Under the pieces are notes generated by a model. That model did not search any database. It saw nothing but the letters and a program-made list of their open reading frames with translations, and had not been told where the DNA came from. Made by a program: the position numbers and the translations under genes. Positions 1-10,576 of a DNA stretch of 64,000 nucleotides are shown piece by piece; the stretch's first letter is position 1, and every line of letters begins with the position of its first letter. Source of the stretch: Onthophagus taurus. Its lineage: Eukaryota > Arthropoda > Insecta > Coleoptera > Scarabaeidae. The stretch lies in contig NC_091967.1 of assembly GCF_036711975.1 (NCBI RefSeq), positions 29,675,501-29,739,500 of the forward strand, read 5' to 3'.

Positions 1-689
1 TCTGCACCGCTTTGAACCTACAGAAGGGACAAAATGGTGCATCCATAAACATTTTCACAGACAGTCGGGCCGCCTTAAAGACAATTCAGGCCTACACATG
101 TGGCTCCGCACTGATCAGAGAGTGTACCAACAACCTGAGAGAACTCGCTAGGAGCAATGATGTTACCCTATAGTGGGTTCCAGGTCACAGCAACATTGAG
201 GGCAATGAGAAGGCCGACAAGCTGGCCAAAGAGGCAGCAAACACGCCCTTCATTGGATCCCAACCTGGATGTGGACTACAAAAAAGCCACCTAAAACAAA
301 TAATCAACAACTGGGAGGCTTCAAAGATAGCCTTACGCTGGAAAGAACTTCCAGGTCACAGACAAGGGAAGCGTATGATAACTCCGTCGCAAAACAAAAC
401 CAAAGAGGTTTTATGCCTCAGCAAAGGGGATCTAAGAACGCTTTCAGGCTACCTAACCGGCCATGTGCCCCTAAAATACCACCTCTTCCACATTGGACAA
501 GCTGAGGATCAAACTTGTCGACTATGCAACAACGAGTCAGAAACTACTGAACATATACTGTGCAATTGCGTCGCCAGAGGCCGTCTAAGACACAACGTCT
601 TCGGTAAAACTCCCCTGTTACCTACCGACATAAGGGTTCAAGACCTCAGGACAATACTAAGGTTCATTAAGGACCTACACTTGCCCTAA
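1..689 (+). pseudogene. Non-LTR retrotransposon ORF2 C-terminus (RNase H and zinc knuckle), 5' truncated
   Basis: One reading frame (codons starting at position 3) runs to the stop at 687-689 with a single in-frame TAG at 171-173. It carries RNase H signatures: TDSRAA near 60, then WVPGH and NEKADKLAKEA after the TAG. It ends in a Cys-rich CRLCNNESETTEHIL motif typical of the C-terminus of I/Jockey-type ORF2 proteins. In the family RNase H removes the RNA template during target-primed reverse transcription. The short 3' UTR ends in a TAA-type tail at 767-790. The 5' part of the element lies outside the window. The TAG and the lack of upstream sequence make it a pseudogene here. The clade (I, R1 or Jockey) is not resolved. 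Confidence 0.8.
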
Positions 690-766
690 ACCTTTGGAGG
701 GCTAAAGTTACAATAGATCTTATAGGTCGCGGTAACGAGAGGGGCCGCTCTCCTCAGCCCGGCAGC

Positions 767-790
767 AATAATAATAATAATAATAATAAT
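767..790 (+). repeat. (AAT)8 tail of the non-LTR element
   Basis: Eight perfect AAT units directly follow the 3' UTR of the plus-strand non-LTR ORF. Trinucleotide tails of this kind end I-type elements. The next base onward is polymerase B pseudogene sequence, so this is the insertion junction. Confidence 0.8.
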
Positions 791-791
791 C

Positions 792-1219
792 AAAACGGTT
801 TTAGAATTTAAAGATTCAATATAACTTTCAAAAGTAATTTTGCGTTTCACGATAGCATTCTTTACACCTTTGCATTTTTTAGTAACCTGACCATCAGCGA
901 CTCTATTAGCATACACCTTCGATCTCAAACCAACAAATTCTTCCATAATTTCACAATTCTCATCCTTCATGAGGCCTAAAACCGCTTTATTTTGTAACAT
1001 AACGTCAAACTGATTATCAGGACTGTAGTTAGACATGTCAAATTTATTTAATTTTAATTTATCGTCTCTATAAACATCATCGGAATTAATTAGAACGGTG
1101 AAGCTATCCGTATCCATGTAGCATAACCAAATACCTTCACCATACTTTGGTTTTAAAAAATCGTAAAAAAAATTGTACATTAATAATTTCGACAGCTCTA
1201 AAACCGTAAAACCAACATA
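792..1219 (-). pseudogene. Polinton-type DNA polymerase B, C-terminal palm fragment
   Basis: The minus-strand translation contains LSKLLMYNFFYDFLKPKYG followed by LCYMDTDSF. The latter is motif C (YxDTDS) of the protein-primed family B polymerases of Polintons/Mavericks and related viruses. The aspartates of this motif bind the catalytic metals. The following segment, with GLRSKVYA, also fits the family. The gene is cut downstream by the non-LTR tail at 790. It is cut upstream at about 1220 by a foreign terminus. The other polymerase piece at 1723-2085 is in the same orientation and correct order, so both are probably one gene copy missing the sequence between motifs A and C. No intact reading frame for the whole protein exists. 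Confidence 0.75.
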
Positions 1220-1722
1220 CCGGGTGTCCCTCAGAAGTGGCTCACCCCCATATTTTTTTTTTATTATTAGTAGTATAAGAAAACCATTTGGAATCCATAA
1301 TTAGGCTGTTAAAACGGATTATTACGACATGAAATCATTGTCTTTGTACTTCCGGTTATACCGGATGTGAGTACTAACTACGCTATTTTTTTAAATCTAT
1401 AATTTTTTTTTCTTCAGTTGGTAGACAACATAATTTCACATAACTTTTACTTGACAAAATTTTCACGATCGCTTATAATTTTTGAAAAAGAAATTATTTT
1501 CGTTTTTTTTAACGTTTTAGTACCTTCAGAAAATGTATTACAACTTTTGACGCATAGTAGCTAGGTTAATAGTATAAACTACGCTATGTCCCTCTTGATT
1601 TGCTATTTCTCGAGTAGTGATCACTGCTATGCTTTAGTCATTGATTCTTTTTTTAATAATGGTGTAAATTAGCAGTTTTATTAAATTAGTTTTAAAAGAA
1701 AAACGCCATCAAACAATTAAGT
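1220..1722. other. Insertion or rearrangement between the two polymerase B pieces
   Basis: About 500 AT-rich bases with no coding signal separate two pieces of one polymerase gene. The left edge, CCGGGTGTCCCTCAGAAG from about 1220, follows TA and resembles the terminal repeat of a TA-targeting (mariner-like) element. I do not find a matching inverted end on the right, so the element is either truncated or misread. Confidence 0.35.
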
Positions 1723-2085
1723 TTAATTCCACCCATACAAATTATTAGCGTCCCAATACATTAAAAATTTTGATTGTGAATTGACATCATAATTTTTCAT
1801 ATATTTATTGTTAGCTTTAGCATACCGTAGGGAGCATTGGGAAATACCACCACGGATACCTTTTTTAACGAAATGAACTTGATCTATATCCGTTAACAAT
1901 TCCAATTTAATTTTCGTGAATTTTAACATAGCATTCCAAGAAAGTCCTGGTGCCGTATAGTAATGAGCTGGATCCAAACCGAACGTTTTAAAACATACAC
2001 GTCTAAATTTCTCGTAAGTGTAAGTTGAAATTCTTCTATGAAATTGATGGCAATAGGAGTTCAAACAACGCAGTAGCAACATCAA
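1723..2085 (-). pseudogene. Polinton-type DNA polymerase B, central fragment with motif A
   Basis: The minus-strand ORF contains [19 protein letters not shown], then [18 protein letters not shown] and [11 protein letters not shown], the order seen in arthropod Polinton/Maverick polymerases. DANNLYGW is the motif A equivalent, with the metal-binding Asp. The N-terminal 30 residues ([16 protein letters not shown]) look partly frameshifted against the family, and the exonuclease domain is absent. Homology stops abruptly just after YGW. The protein would have replicated the Polinton genome by protein priming. This copy cannot. Confidence 0.75.
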
Positions 2086-2145
2086 TTGCCGAATTGACCC
2101 GTAAATAGAAACTTATTATTATTATTTGTTTATTTAAGTTTATTT

Positions 2146-3510
2146 GTGAGTAGGTACTTAATTATTAACTTATTCAGGTGCAAAAATGCACAGTGCAATT
2201 TTTCCTGTACAGTTTGTCCACAAACGTTTCAATCTTTATATTCTTTTAAACGACATATTGTAAGGCATTTTCAACAAGCCTCTCAAACTCCAGATTTTCA
2301 TAATAGCAATAAATTATACATACACGAAAGTAACAGCAAAAATATGTCTGTCTGTACTCCCAGCAGTCCATCTGAAATAACCGAAGAAAATCAAAGGACA
2401 AATATAGTTCATTTATGGGACAAAGCTACAGATAATACAAATACACCAAACAAATCTGATAACATTACTGATTTTATTCTCAATTTGTTCGGATCTGTTA
2501 CAATTAAGAGAATAACAAGATACAACAGCTAGTAATTCAACCATTGTTTGAAAAAATTATCAATGGGTTAGCTCGCTGTAATCACGATTGTGTTGCAACA
2601 GTAAGTAACGAGTTTATTTCTGTTATAAATTTATTTGATAATTTTAGATCAGAATAGAAATTGAAACAATTTCTTATAGCAAATGATATTTATTCTGAAA
2701 AAAATTTTCAATATCCTCATAATGATAAAAGTAACATTTCTCCTAGTTTCACATCTAAATGTTTCAAAGGCTTAAAACTAAAAATGTCGGCAATTGAAAC
2801 GTATTGTCTCATACATTACATTCCACTTATAATTGGAGATTTAATTCCCAAAGGCTATCCAGTTTGGAAGCTTCTGATTTTACTTTGCACTCTTGTTGAC
2901 TTGTGCCTTCTTGCATTATATGACTAAAACTAAACTCAACGAATTGAGGGGTATAATAAAAAAACATCATAAAACATATATGTCTTTATTCAACGTTGAA
3001 TTAACACCTAAACATCATTTCATTATACACTATCCCAGTGTGATTCGAAAAGTAGGCCCATTCAAAAGGCTCTGGGTCATGAGAAACGAGGCAAAACATA
3101 AACAAATCAAATCATATACAAATGTTGTGACTAGCAGAAAAAATATACTCTTAACAAGTGCAATAAAATCTCAATTTACTTTTGCCACTTATCTCCAGTC
3201 GTTTAAAAATACATCATCTACGGTTATGCCGTTAGGAGAATATAAAGATTTGCGTTGTGTGGTGGACTTTATAAAACTTAACATAGATTCAGACATAATG
3301 AAAAAGGTTTTAGTCTGTGAAAGGAGTGAAATATGTAACACAAAGTACCGTAAAAATGATGTTATTATTAAAAAGAGTGAGAATACATCTTTGGAATTTC
3401 ATAGCATTATACATATAATTTTTATTGATAAGGTTTATTTTTTAACAAGCAAATTAAATCAGAGAAAATTCAATGAACGCTATTTATGCTTTTTTGTTGA
3501 CAAGCCTGTC
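2146..3510 (+). pseudogene. Decayed C2H2 zinc-finger gene of a repetitive arthropod family
   Basis: The first segment (2146-2520) has a C2H2-like finger, CTVCPQTFQSLYSFKRHIVRH. Homology-like sequence then continues in another frame past a TAG at 2655-2657 to about 2890. It shifts again to a segment with LTPKHHFIIHYPSVIRKVG and MRNEAKHKQIKSY. That PKHHF...HYP...MR.EAKHK arrangement occurs in multi-copy uncharacterised proteins of animals that start with a C2H2 finger and are thought to be transposon-linked. I do not know its biochemical role. At least two frameshifts and one stop show it is dead. The tail after about 3500 is low-complexity AT-rich sequence. Confidence 0.5.
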
Positions 3511-3765
3511 ACTGACGTGACCGATATTATTAATTCCAAGGATGTTACTCATCAATATTATTATTCTTCAAGATGGTTCATTAGTTGTAAAACCAACACC
3601 TCCTTTTTAATTAAATTTGTTCAATATTCAAGATCGTGTTTATATACGTATTTATTTTGTGTTTTAATACATTTATTTTTATTTTCAATTAAATGTTTAT
3701 TATTTATTTACCATTACCTAATACCTATTATATTTAGATATATTCACCATTTTATATATAGTTAA

Positions 3766-4160
3766 ATTATCTAGAGAGGTATAGATATAAAATCTAAAAA
3801 AAGTAGATGTAATATCAACAATAATTCTTTAGGTTAACTATTAAATACTAGATTAATTACCTATTTTAAGTGAAAAGAGTAGTTAAAACAGTCAATTGTT
3901 TTCTATAAAATATTTATTATTACACATTAAAAGAACTATTTTATAATTTTTAGTTTATGGAGGCTTTGGTATATTTTATTATAAAAATTGTGACATCATT
4001 CCCTCCTTTAGAACTATTTTATTAGTCAACATATTAGATACATACTCTATTGTCAAGAAAAAAAGTAGTTAAGATACTGATAATATTTAGTTAAATCAGC
4101 TACAGAGTGGGTACTAAAAACAGCAGATAAAGCAAATACTTATTATCCATAATATTTCTA
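3766..4160. other. Non-coding stretch with a Penelope-like 3' fragment
   Basis: No gene is seen. Bases about 3945-4018 are the reverse complement of the end of the hammerhead-bearing element at about 36305-36392 (shared words TTTATGGAGGCTTTGGTATA and GACATCATTCCCTCCTTTA). It is therefore a second, truncated copy of the same family end. Confidence 0.55.
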
Positions 4161-4747
4161 TTAAAATACACTGAAGTAACTACTTAAGAAGTATAAATAG
4201 TTTAAATAGTCACCCAGTTTCAACACCGCTGGAACACCACTTAGACCCCTCCTACGCTTAAGGAAAGACCAGAAGTGCTTAGGATTACTTGTAATATTCG
4301 ATTCTGTACGTTGAATGTAGTTATTATAATCGGTATTAATAAGATGTTTAGCGCGACCCCTCAACAAGGAGAAAGACAAATAATCGATCCGGTTCCCATA
4401 CCACTTCCACCTCCTGTGGGCCTTTTTCTTCTCACCGAGAACCCGTATAGTGCTAGGTGTAAACCACACTGGGTATCCTCCGGGTCCTTCTTTGAATTTA
4501 GGTACATGTTTTTCAATTGCGTACCTTAAATGAAAATAAAAAATATTCAAGAGACGTTCAATGCTGCCATGCCGCAGTTTAGAGTTCCAATTTATTGATG
4601 TCAAATATTGGTTAAGTTCATCAAAGTTTGCCCTACGATAGTTATATGTAACATTTGATTTATTGTTCAAATTAGGTTGATTAATTGCTGTGCATGAAAA
4701 TTCGAGGGTTATGTGCGCTATGTCCTCATGAACCAATGGGTTATCTC
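4161..4747 (-). pseudogene. Non-LTR ORF2, linker between endonuclease and reverse transcriptase
   Basis: Minus-strand codons from NPLVHEDIAHITLEF through WFTPSTIRVLGEKKKAHRRW to NPKHFWSFLKRRRG match the region after the endonuclease domain of Jockey/CR1-like ORF2 proteins. The apparent N-terminus of the open frame (4748-4826) is not retroelement but the inverted terminal repeat of the hAT-type element inserted at 4748. Reading across the insertion from 5562-5569 restores one frame. The element stops near 4161 before the reverse transcriptase, so the copy is 3' truncated. Its endonuclease and ORF1 lie on the same strand at 5562-6151 and 6117-7023. Confidence 0.75.
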
Positions 4748-5561
4748 TAGGGCACGGAACTTTTGTAACGAAACGATACGATTTACCCCCTCCACTTGTT
4801 CTCCTAGAAAACAAGTCACTCACCAAGTCAACTCACCTCATCGGTTGTTGTTGACGACCGACAATCGGTTTATTACACGTCAGTGTTAACTGTCAGTACG
4901 ATTAGAAAATATTAAAAAAATATATATTTTATAACTTTAATTCAAACAAACATGATCCGATTTGTAATATCAATCACAAATCGGATACGGATATAAAAAT
5001 ATTGCTGTTAACGCATATTGAAACAACCATCCCTAAATTTTCTTCTGTAAATGACGTTCTAGTTGACGTTAAAATGTGTTTGTACCTAGAAAATGATCTT
5101 TCAACATCACAACTTGTAAGTGGAGCATAAATAAAATACTGAGCTATTGAACCATATTTTTCCTTGAGTTAAAGGTATATTGTTTTCGGCAATTTGTTGA
5201 ACAATTTTCAAATCCGAACAACAATTTTACCACAAAGGGAAACTAAAAACAATTCTTAAAAAAAAACAATAATACGAACTCAAACAGAACTCCAAATTCC
5301 AATTAAAGGTAACTAAAGAAAGATAAATAGCAAATTTGACGAAATTATGCGGATGAAAAGCGTCGAATACTGCACATTTGAACAACAGTGAAATCGTACT
5401 GACAGTTGACAATGTTGACATTGATGCGCAATAAAAAACCGATCGTCGGTCGTCAATAACAACCGATCAGGTGAGTTGACTTGACGCCACCGACTCATTT
5501 TCTAGGAGAACAAGTGGAGGGGGTAAGTCTTATCGTACCGTTACAAAAGTACCGGGTCCTA
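4748..5561. mobile_element. hAT-type element, 814 bp, internally deleted, inside a non-LTR ORF2
   Basis: Imperfect terminal inverted repeats of about 155 bp start TAGGGCACGGAACTTTTG (left) and TAGGACCCGGTACTTTTG (right, minus strand). They are flanked by an 8-bp duplication, GTTATCTC at 4740-4747 and GTTATCAC at 5562-5569, matching at 7 of 8 bases. Length, TAGGG-type ends and 8-bp target duplication fit the hAT superfamily. Removing the element and one duplication restores the host ORF2 frame. Inside is a remnant of a hAT transposase C-terminus on the minus strand (4985-5215). It could have moved only with a transposase supplied by a complete relative. Confidence 0.85.
4985..5215 (-). pseudogene. 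hAT transposase C-terminal dimerisation domain remnant
   Basis: Minus-strand translation gives YAPLTSCDVERSFSRYK followed by RTSFTEENL and then NSNIF. This is the pattern of the hAT C-terminal dimerisation domain (P.S...ERSFS, then ...T...N). A frameshift near 5150 separates an upstream piece, DLKIVQQIAENNIPLTQGK. The catalytic DDE part and the N-terminal zinc finger are missing. It sits between the inverted repeats of the 4748-5561 element, so it is the leftover of that element's own transposase. Confidence 0.7.
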
Positions 5562-6151
5562 GTTATCACTCAAAGATATGTTTGAGATCAGGGGAAAATT
5601 TGTTAAAATTAAATCAAGCGTGTTATCGAACGCGTTGCAATAATGATTGTATTGATTAAGGCCACACAGGGAATGAGCGTCTAGGAAGTCGGACGATCGA
5701 GCACTGCCGGTACCGATACGAGAAGCCACGCATGAGCGATAAGTGGCATCAAAGCGACCAGGTAATTTCTGGTAGATTAAAATCACCGCAAATCAAAAAT
5801 TTTTCGTCAGGACGCCGCTCAATAATTGAGACAAGTTGCTCAATGAAAGAGGCAAGAGCTACATTATCATGGGGTGGAATATATATGCAACAAACGTGCA
5901 AGCTGGAGTCAACGTCGCGCAGCGTAACGCAAACCGCATCGACCCCGCCGAACCAGTCCGGCTGCCGCACAGCAGCCAACGCATCAGAAACACCGATCAA
6001 AACACCACGTCCCATCAACCTGCCACCACCCACGTTTGGCCTATCGCATCTAAAAACTTGGTATGAATGAGGCAAAACCTCCGAGGAGTAGATACCTGAG
6101 TGGAGCCAGGGTTCTGTTAAGCAAATAACATCAAAATCCGCATTGAGATTT
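5562..6151 (-). pseudogene. Non-LTR ORF2, apurinic-type endonuclease domain
   Basis: The minus-strand frame contains ADFDVICLTEPWL (catalytic Glu motif), GVDAVCVTLRDVDSSLHVCC, YIPPHDN and FLICGDFNLPEITW, then TLDLILTNFPLISNISLSDN. These are successive motifs of the AP-like endonuclease that nicks the target site in Jockey/CR1-type elements. Some blocks are frameshifted near 5750. The first 30 or so residues are missing because the end of ORF1 (about 6150) is fused directly to DFDVICLTE, which suggests an internal deletion. The domain is interrupted at its 3' end by the hAT-type element. Confidence 0.75.
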
Positions 6152-7023
6152 CCTTATCGCTCTTAACATGAATTGCACGCGAGTCTGGATCCTTTCGAAC
6201 AAAAATTTTATTATTACGAATCCAGACAAACTTATAACCTTTCTCTCTAGCCAGCCCACGGGCCCGACCAAATAGAATCTTGTTCTGCGGCGTGAGATGC
6301 TCATTAACAAAACACCTCTCCGCAACACCCTCAATCTTGAGACCCGGACGTACACCAGCAGGAACTGATCGTTTCTTCAACGCAGCAGCGGCCAGGAAGT
6401 TATCCCGTCTGAGACGACTGCAGAACTTCACAATAATGGTCTTGGGGGTTGCCTCCCGATTCTGAAACCCTGCACCATGCGGAACACGATGAACCGCGTC
6501 CACATCCGTCGAGGATACAGGAACCTGAAGAAAATTACCAATGGACCCCAGCACTTCTACCAGGTTTTCATTGTCCCTCTCAGGCACCCCCTGGATCTCC
6601 AGATTATTTCTGCGAGAATATTGTTCCATATCAGAAACGATCGGACAAATCGGTTACTTGTTTTTTCAGGGATATGTGTTCAGCGTTCAGTCTGTCAATG
6701 ATTTTCATCTGCTCCTGGAAGCGCTTCACAGTCACCTCAATATCAGACACTCGCTGACTACAGAACTCCACCGACTCGACCAAATTCTCATATCTAGAGC
6801 TCATCTCACGCATATCCGTTCGCATCTCTCTGACCATATCAAAAATTGTTTCAAGAGAGACAGGCGGAGCATGTTCGGCCGCAATGCTCCCGGGAATAGA
6901 TGTGCTGATGAAAGAACGGGAAGTACGTCGTGCGGGCGGCGGAGGAGATCTACAGACGGAACATCTCCACGACGCTCCGGCGACTGCCAGTGCCACGGCA
7001 GAATCTTTAGCGATGTCACACAT
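6117..7023 (-). pseudogene. Non-LTR ORF1 (coiled-coil nucleic-acid-binding protein), frameshifted
   Basis: Two minus-strand frames, 7023-6631 and 6629-6117, join by a single frameshift at the sequence encoding DRF/MEQYS. The first part has a Pro/Arg-rich N-terminus and a heptad-like segment (MVREMRTDMREMSSRYENLV...) consistent with a trimerising coiled coil. The second has EQYSRRNNLEIQGVPE and an RRM/CTD-like stretch seen in L1/CR1-like ORF1 proteins, which package element RNA. It precedes the endonuclease on the same strand. The 5' end of the element lies near 7025, where Penelope-like sequence begins. Confidence 0.7.
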
Positions 7024-7029
7024 GCTTAA

Positions 7030-8890
7030 CTTTATTCAAAACCCTCCAAAAAATCTATTCTTACACCCTTATCGCATTTGTGAAGGAGTTTCACATTTTC
7101 AAAGTTAATGTTATTGTCGGTCTCACTCATATGCTTAAATATATTGGAAGTATTCCTGGTTTTGTGTTCATATATTCTTATATATGTATTCTATATGTAG
7201 CTTCCTACCGGTCTGACCTATGTAAACAGCGGCACAATCACAACATCCGATAGAATAAACACCACTACAGTCTAAAATGTCTTCTTTCTGTTTATGATTG
7301 GCCAATATATCGCTGATCTGTCCATTAGACTTGAAACCAACATAGACACCGTATGATTGTAGAATAGACTTAATCTTGCAGTTGATCTTATTGTATGTCA
7401 GTGATCTAAAATTGTCAAATCTGTCTTTATCATAATTATAAAGGGGATCTTGCTTAATGATGTTTTTGAACAGTAGTTTATCGATAGTGTTGAGAGGATA
7501 ACCATTATTTTTTGCTAAAGTACTAATAAACTTTATTTCTCTGAATTTAGCGGATCTATCTAAAGGGTATCTCAACAATCTAGTAATATGTGATTGGTAA
7601 GCGGCTAATTTATGGCTGTGTGGATGGAAGGAATCGTATGGAATTATAGTATTTAGGGAAGAAGGTTTTCTGAAAATGTCATAGGCAAAACAGTGGTCAC
7701 CTTTAAGTATTGTCAAATCTAAATAGTTTAATTTATTTTCATCTTCAACTTCTAAGGTAAAATTAAGATTCGTATGAATGTTGTTCATATAATCAAGAAA
7801 TTATCAAGATCAGATCTATTGCCGTTCCAAACACAAAAAACGTCATCCACATATCTGATCCATTTTACTATATATTTGGAATAAGGGTTCAAGCGATTAA
7901 TAATGAAGTTCTTCTCAATGTGATCTAAATACAATTCAGCCAAACTGCCGGATATTGACAAACCCATAGGTAAATCGTGTTCAAGTTTATAAATTTTGTC
8001 ACTAAATCTACAATAGTTCTGTTGAATAATATGATGAAGTATATTAATTAGGTGTGATGTTGTGATTTTATCTTTAAAATGAGTATAAAAAATATCTTCC
8101 ACAATGTCTAAGGTGTAATTGGTGTCAACGTTAGTATAGAGATCAACAACATCAAACGATAATATGATACTATTATTGGGGTTAGTATGTTTTAATTTTT
8201 TGATTAGTTGTATTGAGTTTTTTTATAGTATACTATTTAGGTTGAAAATCAATTTGTTTAAAAATATTGTAGATGAACGAAGTAATTTTAGAAGTGGGTG
8301 AATTGTAACATGCAGTTATAGGTCTTATGGGTAGTTTGTCTTTATGAAGTTTAATGAGTGAATATAATTGAGGTATGTAGGAGTTCATAGGAGTAAGAAA
8401 ATATATATTTTGGCTTAGTTTATTCAAAGTATCCTTGTGTTTTTTTAATAATGTCTTTTTTAACTTCCTTATAACCGTTATCATTTAGAAAGGAGATCGT
8501 TTTATTGTAATATTCATCTCTATCAACGATGACAGTATCGGCATTTTTGTCGGCTTTTATGTATAATGCATTATTATCTGATAACTTCTGTTTTATTGAT
8601 TTTATAGTATTATGTAATTTATAATGTATATTATGGTTAGGGCCTTTCTGATTATTATGAATTGATTTTTCATGTTTCTTTAAAATAGGAATAATGTCAT
8701 TTTTAATGTTGTTGCGATTGGGTAGCTTATTAATTGCACAATCTATCTCTATTGCAGTCAAATGAACGTTAGGTTGAGATTGAATAGCAAATTTATGACC
8801 CTTGTTAAGTAATTCGATTTCATTTTTACTGAATTTTATATTGGTGATATTAGTGGTGTAATCAAGCTGACTACTGTTCAAAAACATCAT
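7030..8890 (-). pseudogene. Penelope-like element: reverse transcriptase plus GIY-YIG endonuclease, minus-strand copy
   Basis: Overlapping minus-strand frames (8890-8420, 8484-8233, 8102-7785, 7788-7168) build one protein. The N-terminal PLE domain contains NKLPNRNN. A palm segment follows, with LPMGLSISGSLAELYLDHIE and the catalytic IRYVDDVFCVWNG. A thumb region and C-terminal GIY-YIG nuclease carry CSGVYSIGCCDCAAVYIGQT. The Y-V-D-D metal-binding motif is intact. Frameshifts at about 8450, 8230 and 7787, plus a short insertion near 7185 relative to the sister copy, inactivate it. The family reverse transcribes at chromosome breaks made by its own GIY-YIG nuclease. It lies tail to tail with the non-LTR element at 7025 and head to head with the plus-strand copy at about 8874. 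Confidence 0.85.
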
Positions 8891-8977
8891 TAAGCAAGAT
8901 CCTCTTTATAATTATGATAAAGACAGATTTGACAGTTTTAGATCACTAACATACAATAAGATCAACTGCAAGATTAA
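8874..8977 (+). pseudogene. Penelope-like plus-strand copy, segment 1 (before the Harbinger insertion)
   Basis: Plus-strand codons LFKNIIKQDPLYNYDKD and FRSLTYNKINCKIK match residues of the minus-strand copy (about 7375-7480 there). This copy is therefore 5' truncated inside the RT thumb and starts where the inverted copy starts. It is cut at 8977 by a PIF/Harbinger element and continues at 11992. Confidence 0.85.
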
Positions 8978-9250
8978 GGGCCGGTTGTACAATATACCGA
9001 TAAATCTGTCTGATAACTATCCGGCCGATAAACTTATCGGGAGGATAAAGATATTCGCTGTTGTACAAACTGTTTTTGTCGGGAGGATTGCCATCGGCTA
9101 AAGACTTTGTTGGTAGTACTTTTTCCCAGATCTAGTAATTTGATCCGTACATTGGTAACGCTAACGTCTTTCTTTGAAATTTGAACTGATTTTGACAATA
9201 ATAACAATTGTGTAAATTGTGCAATTAGCGTTTTGAAAAATATCGAAAAA

Positions 9251-10487
9251 TGTTTAATTTGTACGATACTAGTATCAGCAGTGAGTCCGAAAACGAATTT
9301 TTAGTTAATGTGTTTTTAAATAAAAGAAAAGAAAAAGAAATTAAAGAACGACCTAACCACATGGCGCAGTGGGATGAAACGGATTTTTTAAACGGTTTCG
9401 GTTAACAAAAAAAAAGTGTTATGTACCTATTAGGTCGAATTGTGGATAGGTTGGAAACTCCCACAGACAGGTAAGGAGAAATTGGTAGAAAATCTATAAC
9501 TGAATTCAATACCAAAGTTTATAAGTACTATATTTTTTGTGTATTATAGAAATGCAGCTGTAACCCCTTTAAATCAGTTGTTACTGACGCTTCGTTTTTT
9601 TGCTACCGGGAGTGGGCTCATTGTTGTCGGAGATTTTTGTGGTATACACAAGTCAACCGCAAGTAGAATTATAAGGAAGGTTTCTGAAGCAATTTCCAGT
9701 CTCAAAAACGAATTTATTTACTTTCCGCAAGATCACCAGGAAATAGATAGAATATGTGAGGAATGTTATGCAATTGCAAGATTTCCTAAGGTTATAGGAA
9801 CAATTGATTGCACACATATCAAGATTCAGTCACCTGGTATGAATTATTGCTATTTGCTTTTAATGTGTCAGTAAGTACTATGTATTTTTAGGTGGTGATC
9901 ATGCGGAAAATTTTAGAAATAGGAAAGGATATTATTCGTTTAATGTGCAAACAATTTGCGATGCCAATCTATGTATAAGAGACATAGTGGCTCGATGGCC
10001 TGGTTCAAGCCACGATCAAATCATTTTCAATTCTTCTGTCATAAAAGCCAGGTTTGAGCGAGGCGACTTCCAAAATAAAGTATTATTGGGTGACAGTGGC
10101 TACAGATTAGCACGTTACTTAATTACGCCGTTGCCAAACCCTACGTTACCACAAGAAAATTTATTTCAAGAGGCTTTGCTTCGCACAAGAAATTCTGTTG
10201 AACGTAGCTACGGTGTATGGAAACGACGATTTCCCATATTATCGTTAGGAGTGAAATTAAATTATGGAAGGGTACAAGCGATAAATGTTGCTTGTGCCGT
10301 ATTACATAACTTCGCTATATTAAATGGCGAAGATGAGCCGCCATTAGATCCACAAATACGTAATAACATTTTAGAAGGCATTCAAGAAGGAAACGTTCCA
10401 GATGGATACGCTTATGGTGGCAATCCAGACAATAATAATTACACAGCGCGTTCTGAGTTTATTCAATACTTTTCACGATTGTTATGA
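9251..10487 (+). pseudogene. PIF/Harbinger DDE transposase, three exons, one frameshift
   Basis: Exon 1 (9251-9470) starts MFNLYDTSISSESENE and ends LETPTDR. Its frame is broken once at an A9 run near 9410. Intron 1 is 9471-9549 (GTAAGG...TATTATAG). Exon 2 is 9550-9836 and intron 2 is 9837-9891 (GTATGA...TTTTTAG). Exon 3 is 9892-10487. Splicing restores the family reading: VVGDFCGIHKSTASRI, then GTIDCTHIKI (first catalytic Asp), LLGDSGYRL (second Asp) and TRNSVERSYGVWKRR (Glu). This is a DDE_Tnp_4 protein of about 365 residues, like animal HARBI1. The family cuts at 3-bp targets together with a Myb-like partner, whose gene is on the other strand just downstream. Intron boundaries are read from sequence only. 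Confidence 0.85.
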
Positions 10488-10576
10488 ATGAATGAATTAA
10501 AACCTGTGGTATTAGAGAATCATATTATTATTATTATTTCAACGAATTTTGAACGATAAAGGTGAAATAATTTACT

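Noticed and set aside
4748-4826. First 27 codons of the ORF starting at 4826 as a retroelement N-terminus
   Set aside because: The same sequence recurs inverted at 5483-5561. It is the terminal repeat of the hAT-type insertion.
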